64,000 nt of DNA from Tetrahymena thermophila SB210 (lineage: Eukaryota; Ciliophora; Oligohymenophorea; Hymenostomatida; Tetrahymenidae), in contig NW_002476361.1 in NCBI RefSeq assembly GCF_000189635.1, forward strand, positions 774,363-838,362. The letters run 5' to 3'. Below the pieces are notes generated by a model. That model was not told the origin of the DNA. It saw only the letters and a program-made list of their open reading frames with translations, and searched no databases. This document shows positions 11,295 to 24,354 of the stretch, in pieces (within the stretch, counting starts at the first letter, position 1; every line of letters starts with the position of its first letter). A program made the position numbers and the translations under genes.

Positions 11295-12812
11295 TCAATA
11301 TTTATTATTTAAGTTATTTCTTTTAACTTAGTTTTCATTTTTTATAATTTAAATTAATTCATCATAATTTATTTCATCTTCTAGGTATTCATTTAGCTAT
11401 TATTGTTTTTGGCGGAGTTCTTAGTTAGATTTTTCTAAACATTATTATGTATTATTAAACATCATTTAGTTTAATAAAACCTCTTATTATTTATTTGATT
11501 CTGCTATTTCTTCTTTCAAAACAATTAAGACTACTTTTTTGAACACAGTATCAAATTATAATTCATAGCTAATCTTGTTGAAGAAAAGATTGTAAGCGAA
11601 TTTGGATAAAAATTCAATGTAGCTTAATTCTTTTTCAATGTCTTTTTTTTAGAAAATTGAGAATTCATTTTCTATTGGAGCGATTAATTCAAAGTTAAGA
11701 AGACTAAGTAATTACTATTTGTCAGTTGAATAAAAAGGATAATCTAAACCTGAGACTATTTAGGTCATTAACATTATATATTTATATATTAATGATTCAT
11801 TTTGTTGAATTTAGTTTCTTAATATATTAAGAGCATTTTTTAATTTGTTTTTTATAACAATTTAGATTTCTGATTCCAGTTTTAATAAATATTGATAACA
11901 ATTAATTGATAATGGAACTTTCAAATCATTATCATAGTAATACGTCATGTTATTAAGAGATTATTCAATAGTTTGTCTTGCAGTTATGTAAATTTAATAG
12001 TTTTAATAATCTTCAGGGGGAGAAGGAAATGTTATTATTTTTGTCTATAAAAGACTTCTAAAAAACTATTAGTAAGATATGTTAAAGTATTTTGTTTCAT
12101 CTAATTCTTAAATAAATGAATAGGTTACAGATAATGCTTTAAATACTTTTCTAAGTTTATCTTAATAAAATGTTATATTATCCTAAGTAGTTTTAGATAT
12201 TACAATAAGTAAATTTCTTGAAATATCAAAACATGTGTCTTTTGTCATAGAAATTAAATATTGAATTTATTGTTTATATGGTTAACATCTCTGATTACTC
12301 AATCCTTTGCAATCTAGTAATGAACCATCTATTAATAAAATTATTTTTACCTACATAGCATTCTATTAAAAATAATGAATAAAAAACGAGTTTATAATAT
12401 CAGCTTTAGTTAATTTAGTGTCTTAAAATCCTGGGCAATCAATATAAACGCAAGAAGAGCTCTCAAAGACATTAGGAAAAGAAGTTTCTGATTCAAGAAC
12501 ATTTTCACCAACTTTATTTTTAAATTCTAAATATTTTGATTCATAGTTTATGATTCTTTAATTAAACTTATTTTTTTCTACAATTAGATCTATACCTGAT
12601 AAAAAAGCAGCTAATGTTGTTTTGCCAGACCCAGTATTTCCGATTATAAAAACCACGTTTTTCTTATTACTTACCTACTATTTGACACTGTTAGAAAATG
12701 AAGAGATCATATCAGAGATAATTACTTCCGATTCATTTCCATTTTTGAGTATATTTAGTTATTTATAATCTTATTGTTCAAGAGAAATTTGTTAATTGAA
12801 TTCTCTTCTCAT
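11295..12812 (-). CDS. AIG1/GIMA-like P-loop GTPase, subfamily A (A3)
   Basis: An intact frame of 505 aa, checked line by line. It carries a canonical G1 motif GNTGSGKTT from residue 58, then DCPGF as G3. The C-terminal half is Gln/Lys/Glu-rich and matches A2 almost throughout. Compared with A2 it lacks about 19 residues near the N-terminus (a short deletion just after the shared initiator Met). Like A2, it has no hydrophobic tail. It lies 500 bp downstream of C1, which is transcribed in the same direction. Confidence 0.85.
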
Positions 12813-13316
12813 ATCTAAAATAGTCAAGATGTTCTTTATAGTAATATTATTTATAATTGTTTTCTTTTTGATAGATTATGTATTATTTTTAAGAAATAGC
12901 AAAATATCTAGCTCCTTATTTTGAAATGTATTAATATTTCAATTAATAGAGTTTGATAATTGATATTAAAAAAAAAAAAAATTGAAAAAAACACTTTTAT
13001 CTCCATTTTCTAATTTACTACCATAAGCGCATTTTCGATACCAAATACGCATTAAATAAATAAATTATAATTTATTTAAATATTTTACAATATTACACGC
13101 TTCTAAATACCCCTTCATTATTTTTGAGATTTAAATATTTTATTTATGGCATTTTTTTAAAAATCTTAGGGGATAAGAAAATAAAAAGTATCAAAGATAT
13201 AATTTCATAAAAAATTGAATTACTCAACTATTAACTACGTACTTTTTGATCAAAATACATGAATTTTAAAATATGTAGTAAAACAAACAAACATAAAACT
13301 TAAGCTAATTTATCAA
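12813..13316. repeat. A-family 5' flank
   Basis: No gene. About 12860-13130 repeats the upstream block of A1 and A2 ('acacttttatctccat', 'taatttactacca', 'ccttcattatttttgag'), and is probably the A-family promoter region. The rest is AT-rich. Confidence 0.5.
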
Positions 13317-15251
13317 TCAAATTTTTGGTATTTCTAGTTTTTTAGTTGCTGGAATTTACATGACAGTTGAAACTATATTCAAAAATAAGCCAAGAAAACC
13401 ATCTTATTATTTATTTTTCTATTACTATTTTTACATTTCATATTGATAATTTAATTCAAGTTAAGTTTTCTAAAGCTGTAAATCTTTGCTCCTTTGTCTC
13501 TCTTTATCAAGTAAAATGTTTTATTTCTTTATTTCTTAACATAGTGTATCCATTTATTATTAGCAAGATTAGAAGTGCTTGTTGATCTAATCTAATTGCT
13601 ATATTGACTACTCAATTAAAATTTTTTTGTCATTGATTTCCTATTAAATTATTTGAATTTATTTCTGCTGCTCATTATAAAATTATTAGGCTTCAATTAT
13701 TTTTTGTTCGCTTTATTCAATCTGATTAATTACCTAATTTAATTAGGAAGTCTTTTCATCAATATTTTTTTCTTATTAATTAATTTAATACTCAAGAGAA
13801 AGGATAAGCATTTCTTGATCATTTTATTGCTTCTACATTTCCATTAAAATTTTATTTTATGTGATAATTTTTTTTTAGTTTTCAAGAGTATTTTTAAGCA
13901 TAAAAAAACCATATTCTGTCTCTGATTTTCCAAATTACAATTAAGTATTTAACTTAATGGATAAATTTAAGTTATTCAAAATGCTATCATAAACTTCTGA
14001 TAAAAAGAATTCAATTATTTCTATTTATTTTTATGAAGTTAAAGTTAAATTTTCTTGGATTCTATTTGAAGATTAACTTTATAAACTTATCGTATTGATT
14101 AAAGGAATTATTAATTATGATTTGATAAATTTAAAAACATCTAAGTTAGTTTATAAATTTGATGGATCCTAATTCATTTTGTAGTGTTGTAGAATGTTGT
14201 CTGCTTGCATAGTTTATTTTTCATCAAAGCTCTTAATTGAGCTTGAAATATTATAACATAAAGCAGTAAATGTATCACAAACCTAATTAAAAGAGTATCT
14301 TTGTATGATTTTTATCTATCCTTAAGATGATATAGCAAATGGAATATCTAAATCATTTTAGTAGTAATACTTTAGTTTATTAATTTTAGAATTTAGACAC
14401 TCTCTTTACTATTTAGTACCATACTCTTTGCCTTCCATATCTTCATCAGCCAAAGGAAATGTATCAACTGTTACTTACTTTAGTTTATTGTAAAACTATT
14501 TGTAATCATGGAAGTTAAATTTTTCCTTTAATTAATTTGTGTAATTAGGAGACTAAACAATTTAATCTAAAAAGTAGTGTAGTTTTTATTAATAAAATTG
14601 AAGAGGATTGCTGGTTTTGGAAAATATGAACATTATGTTAGCTCCAAAGTCAATTTTTGAGTTTTTAGTTAATTGGTAGATTACTTCGAATATTTATTTG
14701 AGAGATTTACCTTTTTACTCAAATCCATTTTGCTCGAATATTTATCCATCTAAAAGAAAAATTAATTTGATACCTTAAGAGCCTGTTATGATTTTATGCA
14801 TAAAATAAGAGTTGACCACATCTATAATATCACCTCTACTATCCTAAAAACCAGGACAATCCCAGATATCAACATTTTCAAAAGAGAATTTATTTGGGAT
14901 AAATGTTTAAGATTCTATGAAGCTAGATCCAATCATCCCATATTCTTTATGAGATGGATTTTTGTATTATAAAACAGCATCATAATCAACAACATTCACA
15001 ACTAGGTCGAGACTACACAAAAAAGCAAAAAGCGAAGTCTTTCCAGAACCAGTATTACCAAAAATGAGAATGGAATCTTTTTTGCTTGGTAATATTTTTT
15101 AAGACCCATATTTTAAATAATTTAGAATAGTGTATAATTATTTAGATTCTTCATCTTTATGTTAGTTAATTCCTTCAATCAGAGAGTCAATTTCTGTTTT
15201 TTATGGTCCTTAAGAAGAGTTTATAAAACTCTTGAAGTCACTTCCAAACAT
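13317..15251 (-). CDS. AIG1/GIMA-like GTPase, subfamily C (C1)
   Basis: An intact 644-aa frame from the first in-frame Met (MFGSDFKSF) to a TGA at 13317. G1 is GNTGSGKTS from residue 65. G3 is WDCPGFQDSRG, with its Asp at residue 131, followed by a hydrophobic strand ending LLDGQ and a G4-like FSKTSN. From about residue 400 the chain is a Gln/Glu/Lys coiled coil. The end contains GFLGLF followed by a short hydrophobic stretch (IVSTVMQIP), so a C-terminal membrane contact is possible. The coding frame is open further upstream but without a Met. Confidence 0.85.
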
Positions 15252-16056
15252 ATTTTTGTTAAATTTTCTTTAATTTGTTAGTGTTGTCTGTTTGCCTTTT
15301 TTATTTTAATTTTTTCTTCTTTTTTCTATTTAACTAGAGTTTTAGATTATAGGATTTTTAAAATTTTAATTCAAAATTTAGACAAGGGGTAAGATTATTG
15401 ATAATTTAAGCACCTTTTGCTATTGTAAAATATTTAATTCTAATAATCCACAACTAACTGAGTATATATTTTTAGATATCGTTGAGTTTATTCATAGATT
15501 ATTATGAAAACAGTCAATTTGAGTAAAATAAACTTGACCAATACTGTATTTCTTCAAATAGGCTTGAGATAAGGGATGAAAGTAAAAAAATATCGAATTT
15601 TATATAATAAGTTTTTATAAATTTCAATTTCTTGAAACAAGTGTGTGTAAATAAAAAATTTGTATGGTAAATGATTTCTAATTATAATATTAAGTCGCTG
15701 AAATATCTAATAAACAATCATATCCTTACTAATTAAGAGAAGTAAATATAAAAATATTTTCAAATTTATTATATTTTTGAGATAAAAAAAATAGAAGTGT
15801 TTTATTTTATGTGTTATTCTAATTAAAATTTGAATTTTATCCTAAAAGGAAGTTTGAATATAAAAGAATTATAATAAATTGAATTATTTTAATTTCTGCA
15901 CAAAATGAATAGTAATTCAAATCCACAAATACATATGTAAACAAACAATAGTAAAAAATATGCATGAAAAACTGCTTGATTTTTATTTTTTGGTAAAATA
16001 TTATCTATTCATTCAAAAAAACTAAATATTCTAATTTAATCTATTATTCAAGAAAC
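15252..16056. other. intergenic spacer between C2 and C1
   Basis: AT-rich, with no supportable frame. It contains 'gacaaggggtaagatt' at about 15380, the reverse complement of the 'aatcttacccct' element seen near 9000 and 23695. It should contain the C1 promoter (left) and the C2 3' end (right). Confidence 0.4.
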
Positions 16057-17958
16057 TCATTTTTTTCCTTATGGTGAAATTATTGTTGTCAATAACTGTC
16101 CTACAGTCCCAATAATAGCTGGTATCAACTAGGATTCTTATTTAGCTTTATGAATTTACCTCTGATATTCTATTTCCATTTCATTTTTTTGTTTTAAAAA
16201 TTCAATTTCTTGTTCTAATTATTAATTTTATTGTATTTTTTCTTAATATTGTTTAGTCATTTCCTCTAATTGTTCATTTTATTTTGCTAATTAGTTATTT
16301 TGCTCTTCAATTTTTTCATTTAAAAATTATTGCTATTAGTTAATCTATTCAAGGCATTATTAGTTGCTCCTCAAATCTTGAGAAGCTTTTTATTATAATT
16401 CCTCTTCTTCCATAAGTTGTTATTATTTTTCCTATTGAGCCTAAATAGCTATTTAATTATCATAATCAAGCTATTGTTGTTTATGGCTAAAATCATCAGA
16501 CACATTTTCTAAGTTTTAAATAGCACTTTGGTTTTTTTGCAGTCTTTCTTTAGATTGTCTTTAACTCTCCTTAAGAGATTAAAGCTTTAAAACCTGGTCG
16601 AGATTTTATTAAAGAATTTTAACTCCATTGCATGTTTATCTGGTTGAGATAAAACTTTTTCTTTAAATATTGTTAGATTCAATTTTAGATATTAAATCGC
16701 AATAGATATCAGTGAAATAGAAATAAAACAACTCAAAAAGATTGGTTAAATCTTTCATCTCTTAAATACATTTGTTTTCTAGGAGGATTTCAATAATTAG
16801 ATTTTGAAACTATTCCTTAATTTATTTGATATAACTTTCATCTTATTAATCTTTTAGACTTTAAAAATGTTGTATTATTTATTTTGTTTATTTTAGCTGA
16901 AGCTCGTTTAATTCTTTTAATTCTTCTGATATTTTTTTACAGATACTAGTAAATGTTTTCTCCATCTAACGCTGAGATATTTCAAATAACTGATTAATTT
17001 TTTCAATATTCTTCATTCTCAAAGGTAGTTATATTTATTCACTTTTACAGAAATCAATATCTGATTCTATTGCATTTAAAATTTTTAACCCTGGTCCTTT
17101 ATCATAGAAAGAATTAACTTATGCATTGTCAGGTATATTTGGAAATAATAAAACCATGGTATTTGAAATTTATTATAAGAATTTCTTAAATTGAATTTGG
17201 TAATCTTAGGTAAATTTACAAAGGTCCTCATTCAGAAACACTTCAATAAAGTTTTTTAATTTTTTGACATAAAAATCACTCTCTTTTTTTAAATTAGCTT
17301 TTGAGATGACAATTGCAGTGAATTTAGATATGTCCAAGCTAAAATCTCTTATCATAGAGAAAAAAGAAAATAGTAAATCTTTGAGGTCTCTACCTTTTTC
17401 GATTCCATATCCTCTGTTTAGTTAATTACCATCAATTACAAGTATAAATTTAATTCTTTTAGCTGAATTTACTATCTTGTTTATGAAAAAAGAAATTGGA
17501 ATCTAGAATTCTTCACCTCTGCTGTCATCAAACCCAGGTGTATCCCAAATAGTTATTTATTTTTTTTAATTAAAAAACTTATTAGGAATGAAAGTTTCAG
17601 ACTAAATTAGATCACTACCTATTTTACCATATTTTTAGAAGTCTTCTTCTTTATATTATAAATAGCTCTCTTGAAATATCGTTTTGTTAACAACTAGCTA
17701 TAGCCCTGACAAATCAGCAGAGAGACTTGTCTTACCAGATCCAGAGTTACCAATTACTAAAATAATATTATTGTCAGCTGAGTTGATTTTTTACAAACCA
17801 CACTTAATATTATTGAGAGTGCCTTCAATTTATATTCCAGCATCGTTTCCAACTTATTAGAAGTTACTATGTTGCAATTCATAGCTTAAATCATTCTAAT
17901 TATTCTACATGAGAAATTAAGATGAGTTGTTTTAGAGATTATTTTTTTATCCTTCCAT
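16057..17958 (-). CDS. AIG1/GIMA-like GTPase, subfamily C (C2)
   Basis: An intact 633-aa frame; every line was checked for in-frame TGA. It starts MEGQKNN just inside an upstream TGA, which supports this start. G1 is GNSGSGKTS from residue 70. G3 is WDTPGFDDSRG, then FILVIDGN and a G4-like ISKAN. A long central and C-terminal coiled coil is rich in Gln/Glu (repeats such as QLEEMTKQ). The protein ends in a hydrophobic Gly-containing segment (IPAIIGTVGQLLTTII) plus a basic tip (GKK), as expected for a tail anchor or amphipathic membrane helix. Confidence 0.88.
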
Positions 17959-18487
17959 ATACAAGAGTTGTCAATAATTTTATTATTAATGTTTATTTTT
18001 TCTATTTGGTAGTCTAATTTTTAAAGACAGCTGGGATTTTTAATAACAAACAATCCTTAAATTGGTAAATAGAAAATTTAATAACACACTCCCCAATAAA
18101 ATTTACTATTTACTTTATTTGATTATTGAATTTTGTTGAAAAAATCCTACTCTTTAATAAAATAAGAAAGAATTATGGAATATAAGAATTTCATAATTTG
18201 CCATTAAAATATAAAGATATTTTACATTTATTCAAATATACTTACCCACACACTTGTGATTATTGAACTTCGTTGAAAAAATCCTACTCTATAAAGAAAT
18301 AAGAAAGAATTATGGAATATAAGTATTTCATAATTGATAACTAAAATAATATTATAAAGAAGAAATTCATTCTTTCAAACATACTTACACACACACTTGC
18401 TAATCCATAAAAAAATACACCCGAAAAGAAGAATAGTTTATTTAATTTAAGGATATTTAATATTCTAATTGAGAATAATAAATAATT
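17959..18487. repeat. spacer with a short tandem duplication
   Basis: No gene. Two copies of about 130 bp follow each other at about 18115-18255 and 18255-18400. Each runs through 'ttgaaaaaatcctactct', then 'aagaaagaattatggaat', and ends in 'catacttac' plus CA repeats. This is a local tandem duplication in the C2 upstream region. Confidence 0.55.
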
Positions 18488-20422
18488 TCACCAAAAAAAA
18501 CGACCAACATAAGGAATAAATTCAACAGCATATGAAAGAATTTTTAAAAAACCTCTCTTTTTTTTGGCTCTCTTTTGACTGATAGCTAATTAAATTATCT
18601 CTTCTTCATATTTTTTATTTTGTTGTATTAATTTTTCTGTTTAATCTAATAATTCAGAATTTTTTTATTTTAATCTGCACAATGAATCTTCAACACTGTT
18701 TACTTGTTTTTTAGCATCTACAATCTACTAATCTATAACTTTTTTTTGCTTTTCAAAGTCTTCTATATTTCTTCTCTATTCTATTAAATTATTGTCTAAT
18801 TCGTTTTTCTTTTAGTCAATATCTCTAATTTTAGATTTGAATAGCTGTAGATCATTTGTTTTGTGCTATTCTTGCACTTATAGTTCATCCAATTTGAATT
18901 GATTATTTTTTTATTGTTGTTGCATTTATTTTTTTATTTCATCCGATTATTTAACTTTTATTTCTAAATAACTAATGGCTTCCTTTTTTTCCAGTATTTT
19001 CTTAGAGTATTCGAGACTCATTCTAATTATTTCCAAGCCTTTTCTTGTTTCTTAAGATCCGAATCTGCACAAAAGCTATTTATCTTTTCCTAGCAATTCA
19101 ATATTAATTAGTACTTCATCATAAATTTCAGATATTAAAAAATGTAAAAGCTATACATTATGTTATAGATCATTCTTATCCGTGATGTAAATTGAATCTG
19201 AAAATGGTAAGAGAAGGGTATTATATATAGTTAAAAATTTTTTTAAATTGCTTTCTTATATTTAATATTGTTGCTCTAGGTTAAGGGTTACTGATTCTAA
19301 ATATTCTATTTATTCGCGATTTAATTATTCAGCTTGAGAAGCTAAGGTTTAGCAAATAGATTCAAATGTTACCCTGACTAAGTCCTAAGAGTAGCTCCAC
19401 ATCAATTTTATCTTATCTAAAGATTTATCTGTAAATGGAATTCTTAAGTCTTTTAAGCAATAGAATTCAGATTGCAGAATTTCCAAAAGCAATTAGTCTC
19501 TTAAAATTCTGCTTTCAAAAAGATTACCAACCTATGATTCATTTGCTACAGGAATAAGTAATATCTTTGCTTATGCTACTCTAGAAAAAAATTCTTAAAT
19601 ATTAACCATTTAAAGGTTTTATTTCAGTTAGGTTTAGTAATCTTATGAGTTAACAACTTCGCTTATGAATTTTTTTGTTATCTTTTCTTTGTAAAATTCA
19701 AAGCTCTTAGATGCTTTATTGATGATGAAAATTAAATTCTTGGCAAAATCAAATTAGCTGTTTAAGGTAAACATGTAAAGCATCTCAAAAATCTGCTTAA
19801 GAGCCTTTCCTTTTTCTGGACCTAGACCTGAATTTAAGCTATGTCCATCAATAACAAAAACAAATTTAATTCCAGCTACGCTATTGATGACTTTGTGTAT
19901 AAAATAAGAGTTAACTATATCTATCTCTTCTCCTCTTGTATCATTAATTCCAGGAAGATCCCAAATATCTATCCCATATTATTAATTTTAAAATAGGTTT
20001 GGTATAAAAGTCTCAGATTCAATATGGTTTTTTCCTATTTTGCCATAATTCTAATTCTCTACATAAGCATAATCAAGAGTACAAAATCCAGACTAATCTT
20101 TAACAACCCTTAAATCAAGACCTGATAAAAAAGCTGAAATAGATGTTTTTCCTGAGCCAGAGTTTCCAAATAAAAGAATAGAATTTCTCTTTTCTTTTAT
20201 TTAGATTTTTTCATACCCTAAATAGACATCCTTCAGAATTTTGAATAGCGACAAACTATCATTATCTCCCTTTTTTTAAAGTTCAGATATATAAGTTTCG
20301 ATGTTAAATTCTAAGAGCATATCAGAAAATAAAAATTTTTCTTTACTGTATAATTGGTAATCAATAGACAAGAATATTTTATTTTTGAGTTTATTTAATT
20401 AATTAATTATTAGCTATAGCAT
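18488..20422 (-). CDS. AIG1/GIMA-like GTPase, subfamily C (C3)
   Basis: An intact 644-aa frame from the first in-frame Met; a second Met at 20320 (MLLEFNIETY) would give 610 aa. G1 is GNSGSGKTS at residue 86, followed by SISAFLSGLDL. G3 is WDLPGINDTRG, then VFVIDGHS and a G4-like INKASK. The second half is a strong coiled coil (heptad-like Leu/Ile with many Lys/Glu/Gln). The C-terminus reads KKKRGFLKILSYAVEFIP and then an aromatic end, a basic patch leading into a hydrophobic or amphipathic helix. It belongs with C1 and C2 by motif wording and spacing. Confidence 0.88.
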
Positions 20423-21348
20423 TTATCACTCTTTTTAATACTATTAAATACATTAAAGAATCTTAGTAACAAATAATAAAAACAAAAGCTAATGAAATTT
20501 GATGAATTTTATATTATATTTTGAAAAAAAAGAACCTGAAACCAACAGGTTATTATATATTTAAAATAAAATTAATGATAAAAATATACATAGATTATGG
20601 TTGAAAAAAAAATGTTGGCCAATAATTATAATAATCTTCATGATAATATATGTATAAAATGAACATTTAATTTTTTTATAAAAATAAATTGATGCTACAG
20701 ACAATTTGACACACTATTTTATTTAAATTTTCAACCTCTAATTTATAGATTACTCAATAATCAACATAATTAATAATTTAGTATCAGAAGATATTATTTA
20801 ATGGAAATCCTACCCCTCTATTAAATCTATTTAATTTTTAATTTAAAAGATAAAATAATAAAAAAAAACATATTTTTTTTGGAAATCTTTTATTTTTACA
20901 ATTCTACTAAATATGTTTACAGAACTAAAAAGAGCTTTAATTTTATTATCTTAAGTAAGCATAAAGAAAGTCTAACATTTGCATTAATTGATTGATTGCA
21001 TAAAGGTAATTTGCCATCTAAGCAAAAGATATTCCATCATTATTTTAATAATCAAGTCTTTTATTAGGTTTTATGGAAATTTTTGTTTACTAAGCAAAAA
21101 CATCTTTTTTAAGAATATTTAAAAATAAGAAAATACATTTTTGGTATTAATAAATAATTTTAAATATGTATTCAAAAAATATTTTAATTGAGATATTAAA
21201 TAAATAAATTTATTTATTTGCTTTTTTAAAAGAAAATACAAAATTTCTCTATAAAAATTAAATCAGATATTATAAAAAAAGTTAACTAAAGTTAAAAACA
21301 CCAAAAGAAATATAAAATTTATATTAATAATTGTAAAAAATTATTGTT
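20423..21348. repeat. spacer and B-family 3' flank
   Basis: No gene. From about 20560 onward the sequence repeats the region around 6000-6645 (landmarks 'aaaaaatgttggccaat', 'cctacccctctatt', 'agaactaaaaagagcttt') and therefore also 1-459. It is the duplicated 3' flank of the B family. Confidence 0.55.
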
Positions 21349-23337
21349 TCAAAATATAGAACACCCTCTTTTTGGTGAAAATAAGCCAAACAATCCTCCT
21401 ACAAGAGCACCAACAGGGCCAAAGCAACTTCCTATTACTCCGTATTTTACTGTAGAGCCTATAGTGCCTAATACTCTAGGTGATGATTTTTTTGCCTAAG
21501 CCTCAATTAACTATCTCTCCAATTTTCTTCTGTTTTCGTTTTAATTTCTTACTTCTTATATTTTTCGATCTACTTCTTCCTCCATTTTTCTTAAATCCTT
21601 TTGCCCATTTTTTAAATTTTATTCAATATTATTAAGCTAATTCTATTTTTAAGTATTAGCAAATTAAATTGAATCTAAAATTTGCTTTTGTTCTTCTTCT
21701 TATTGTTACTAAATTAATAATTGTTCTTATTTTATTTTTTCCTCCATATTTAATTGATTGGCTTCATTATTTAGCTAATTAATTTATTTCTTCTTTTAAT
21801 CAATTTACTTTTCACTTGATTGTATTATTTAATTCAAAACATTTTATTCATTTTCATCAATCATAATTTAATTATCTAGCTCTCTTTATTATCTTTATTA
21901 TTTCATTATGATTTTTTACCTTTCATAACTTTTATGCAGCAAAAGAATTCCTTCAGACATTTCATAGCAATCAATAACTCCAAAGTTAATTTTGTAACCC
22001 TCTTTATCTTACAAAAAATTGAACTATACCAATAAATTGTCATACACTTCTCTTAAAAAAAATTACAATTTCTTTAATGTTTTTGTGTATGATTAATCAT
22101 ATTAATTAAGTTATAAATTTATAATTGGTTAAAAAAGGTATTATAATAGCAAATCATAATAGGTGATATTATTTAGCTTGTTTTTATTAGTTTCATACTA
22201 ATAATTGTAATTATCTACTATTTGAGGAAACTAATCTAATTAATTTTCATTCAAATTTATGAAAAAATTACTCAAGTATTCACATATTTCCTCAAATAGT
22301 TTCTTAACTATTTATCTTGAGCAATCTCTAATATTAGATAAAATTTCTAGAGATTAATTTGTCATATAAAAGTGAAAATTTTCTGATTTTTGTTTTTTGT
22401 AATATTGAATTTCTTTAATTTTTTAACAAATACTCTCCAAATGAAATTACGAAAATTCTTTATCTATCTCTTACTTTTAAGGCAAAGGAAATAAAATTAT
22501 TTTTGCTTTGAGCAGTTGCAAAAGATATTTTTAAATCTTATTTTTATCACAATATTTTAGATTCTAATAATTAAAATCTGAAGATTCCATCAACTAATTT
22601 ATTAAATTATCAAATTTTTCTCTATAAAATGCTTCATTCTCTTATGTTCTAGTGAAAACAATAGCAATATTCTTTGAAAAATCCATACTAGTTGATTATG
22701 CTAAAAAAAAGGTAGCTTCCAAAATATCTTTTAGACTCTTACCCTTTTCAGGAGTTTAATATTGAAAGGACTATCCATCCAAGACTATCAAGAATTTAAT
22801 ATTTTAAGAATAGCAAATAGCTTTATTAAGGCAATAAGAATTAGATATGTCAACTTCTACACCTCTGCTATCTAGTAATCCAGGACAGTCAACAATTATA
22901 GTTTCATTATCCAACTTAAAAAAGTTAGGTTATAATGTTTCTGACTCTGTATCAGACAACCCAATAGCTCCAAACATTTGATTTTTCATATCAGAATATT
23001 ATAATTTAGGCTCTACTTCTCCGCCAAACTCTTCGCTAATAACTGAAAGGTTTAAACCAGATATATATGCAGAAAATGTTGTTTTGCAAGTTCCTGTAAC
23101 TCCTAATACGATCAGCAAATTGTTATTATCTTTATCTTATTTTATTTTAGAACCTTTCTTCATTAATTCTAAAATTTTAGCAATAGATTTCTCTTAGCTA
23201 GTTCCCTCTTTTAATTATGCAGTAATATCATCCAAGTAAGAGCAACTTTCCTCATTTATCTGCCAGGCATATTAGTTTTGCAACTATTAATCTACAATAT
23301 CTTTAGCAATATTTTTTAAAGCACTGCTTATTCTCAT
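21349..23337 (-). CDS. AIG1/GIMA-like GTPase, subfamily B, with coiled coil and Gly-rich tail (B3)
   Basis: An intact 662-aa frame, closely similar to B2 in both sequence and layout. It starts MRISSALKNIAKDIVD. G1 at residues 79-87 is GVTGTCKTT, with Cys84 in place of the usual Gly, exactly as in B2. G3 DCPGLLDSRG begins at residue 150, followed by FLIVLDGQ and a G4-like FTRTQ. Residues of about 480-615 form a Gln/Glu coiled coil. Residues from about 619 to the end are Gly-rich and hydrophobic (GTIGSTVKYGVIGS, then VGALVGGLFGLF) with a basic/Cys tip. The shared Cys in two intact copies points to selection or recent duplication rather than to damage. Confidence 0.87.
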
Positions 23338-23799
23338 GATAATGTTTTATTGATGTGTTATTTGTTTGTTTTTAGATTTAATTAAGATATCAATAATTTA
23401 ATTCGTGTTATGATATTTCAAGTATTAGAATATTACAAATATTAAAAGTAATTTAAGCGTATTTTACTGATTTCGCACTTTGAATAGTAATAAATAAAAT
23501 TGATTTGATCACATGATTTATAACCATTATTTTTTTAATATTTATTTGAAAATAATAAAAAGAAGTAGTTTTATATGTTTAATTTAAAATAAAGATAATT
23601 GCATATTTTGAATATCATAATATGAAGATATACACTAAAAGAGTATGGAATTCATAGATATTTCAACTTAAATACATATTAATTTTGAAGGCCTAAAAAA
23701 ATCTTACCCCTAATAATAATTAATAAAAATTAATATGTAAAGTAAAAATCATCCTAACAAAAAATTAAATTAAAGAAATTATTATTTTTGTTGTGAATA
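23338..23799. repeat. B-family 5' flank and spacer
   Basis: About 23340-23630 repeats the B upstream block (1561-1844 and 8640-8930). It is followed by AT-rich spacer with the 'aatcttacccct' element near 23695. No gene seen. Confidence 0.5.
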
Positions 23800-24283
23800 A
23801 TCACCAATAAATATGCAATTAAAATCAAAAAAAGTTTATATAAGAATATTTTTGTTGAAATTCCTACCCTCTAATTAGTTTAATTTTTATTTATAAAAAT
23901 AAAATAATAAATTGAATATATTTTTTTTATTTAATTATATCAATTTTTCTAACAAAATTATAAAATTAAATATATTTTTATTTAAATTCTATCAATTTTT
24001 CAATTAGATAAAATTCATGAACTGGTTGACTTAAAACTGAAATTAATTATTATAATATTAAGTAGAGTTGTTTAAAGAAAATCTAATCTCATTATAACAA
24101 AAAACAATTGAGTTTAGTAAATTTGTTTGTATTTTAGAAGTATTTAAAATAAGAAAATAAATTTTAATTAAAACTTTTCAATTGAAAATTGTTAGCTAAA
24201 TTAATTTTTTATTTATTTAAACTATGTATTTTACTACTACAATATGTTTTTTAGACAAAAGTAAATTTAGAAAACAAAATAAA
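23800..24283. repeat. ~430-bp flank repeat, copy 3
   Basis: Matches the blocks at 9470-9975 and 9976-10440 ('gttgaaattcctaccctc', 'tttgtttgtattttagaa', 'actatgtattttactact'). Non-coding. Confidence 0.65.
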
Positions 24284-24354
24284 TTTTAAATTAAAATCAC
24301 ATTATACAACATATTATTTTGACACACTAAACGAATAAAATTATAAAATATACA

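Noticed and set aside
13367..13585. 72-codon plus-strand frame as a gene
   Set aside because: It overlaps the C1 coiled-coil coding sequence on the opposite strand and is Ile/Phe/Leu-rich, as expected for the complement of Lys/Glu/Asn codons.
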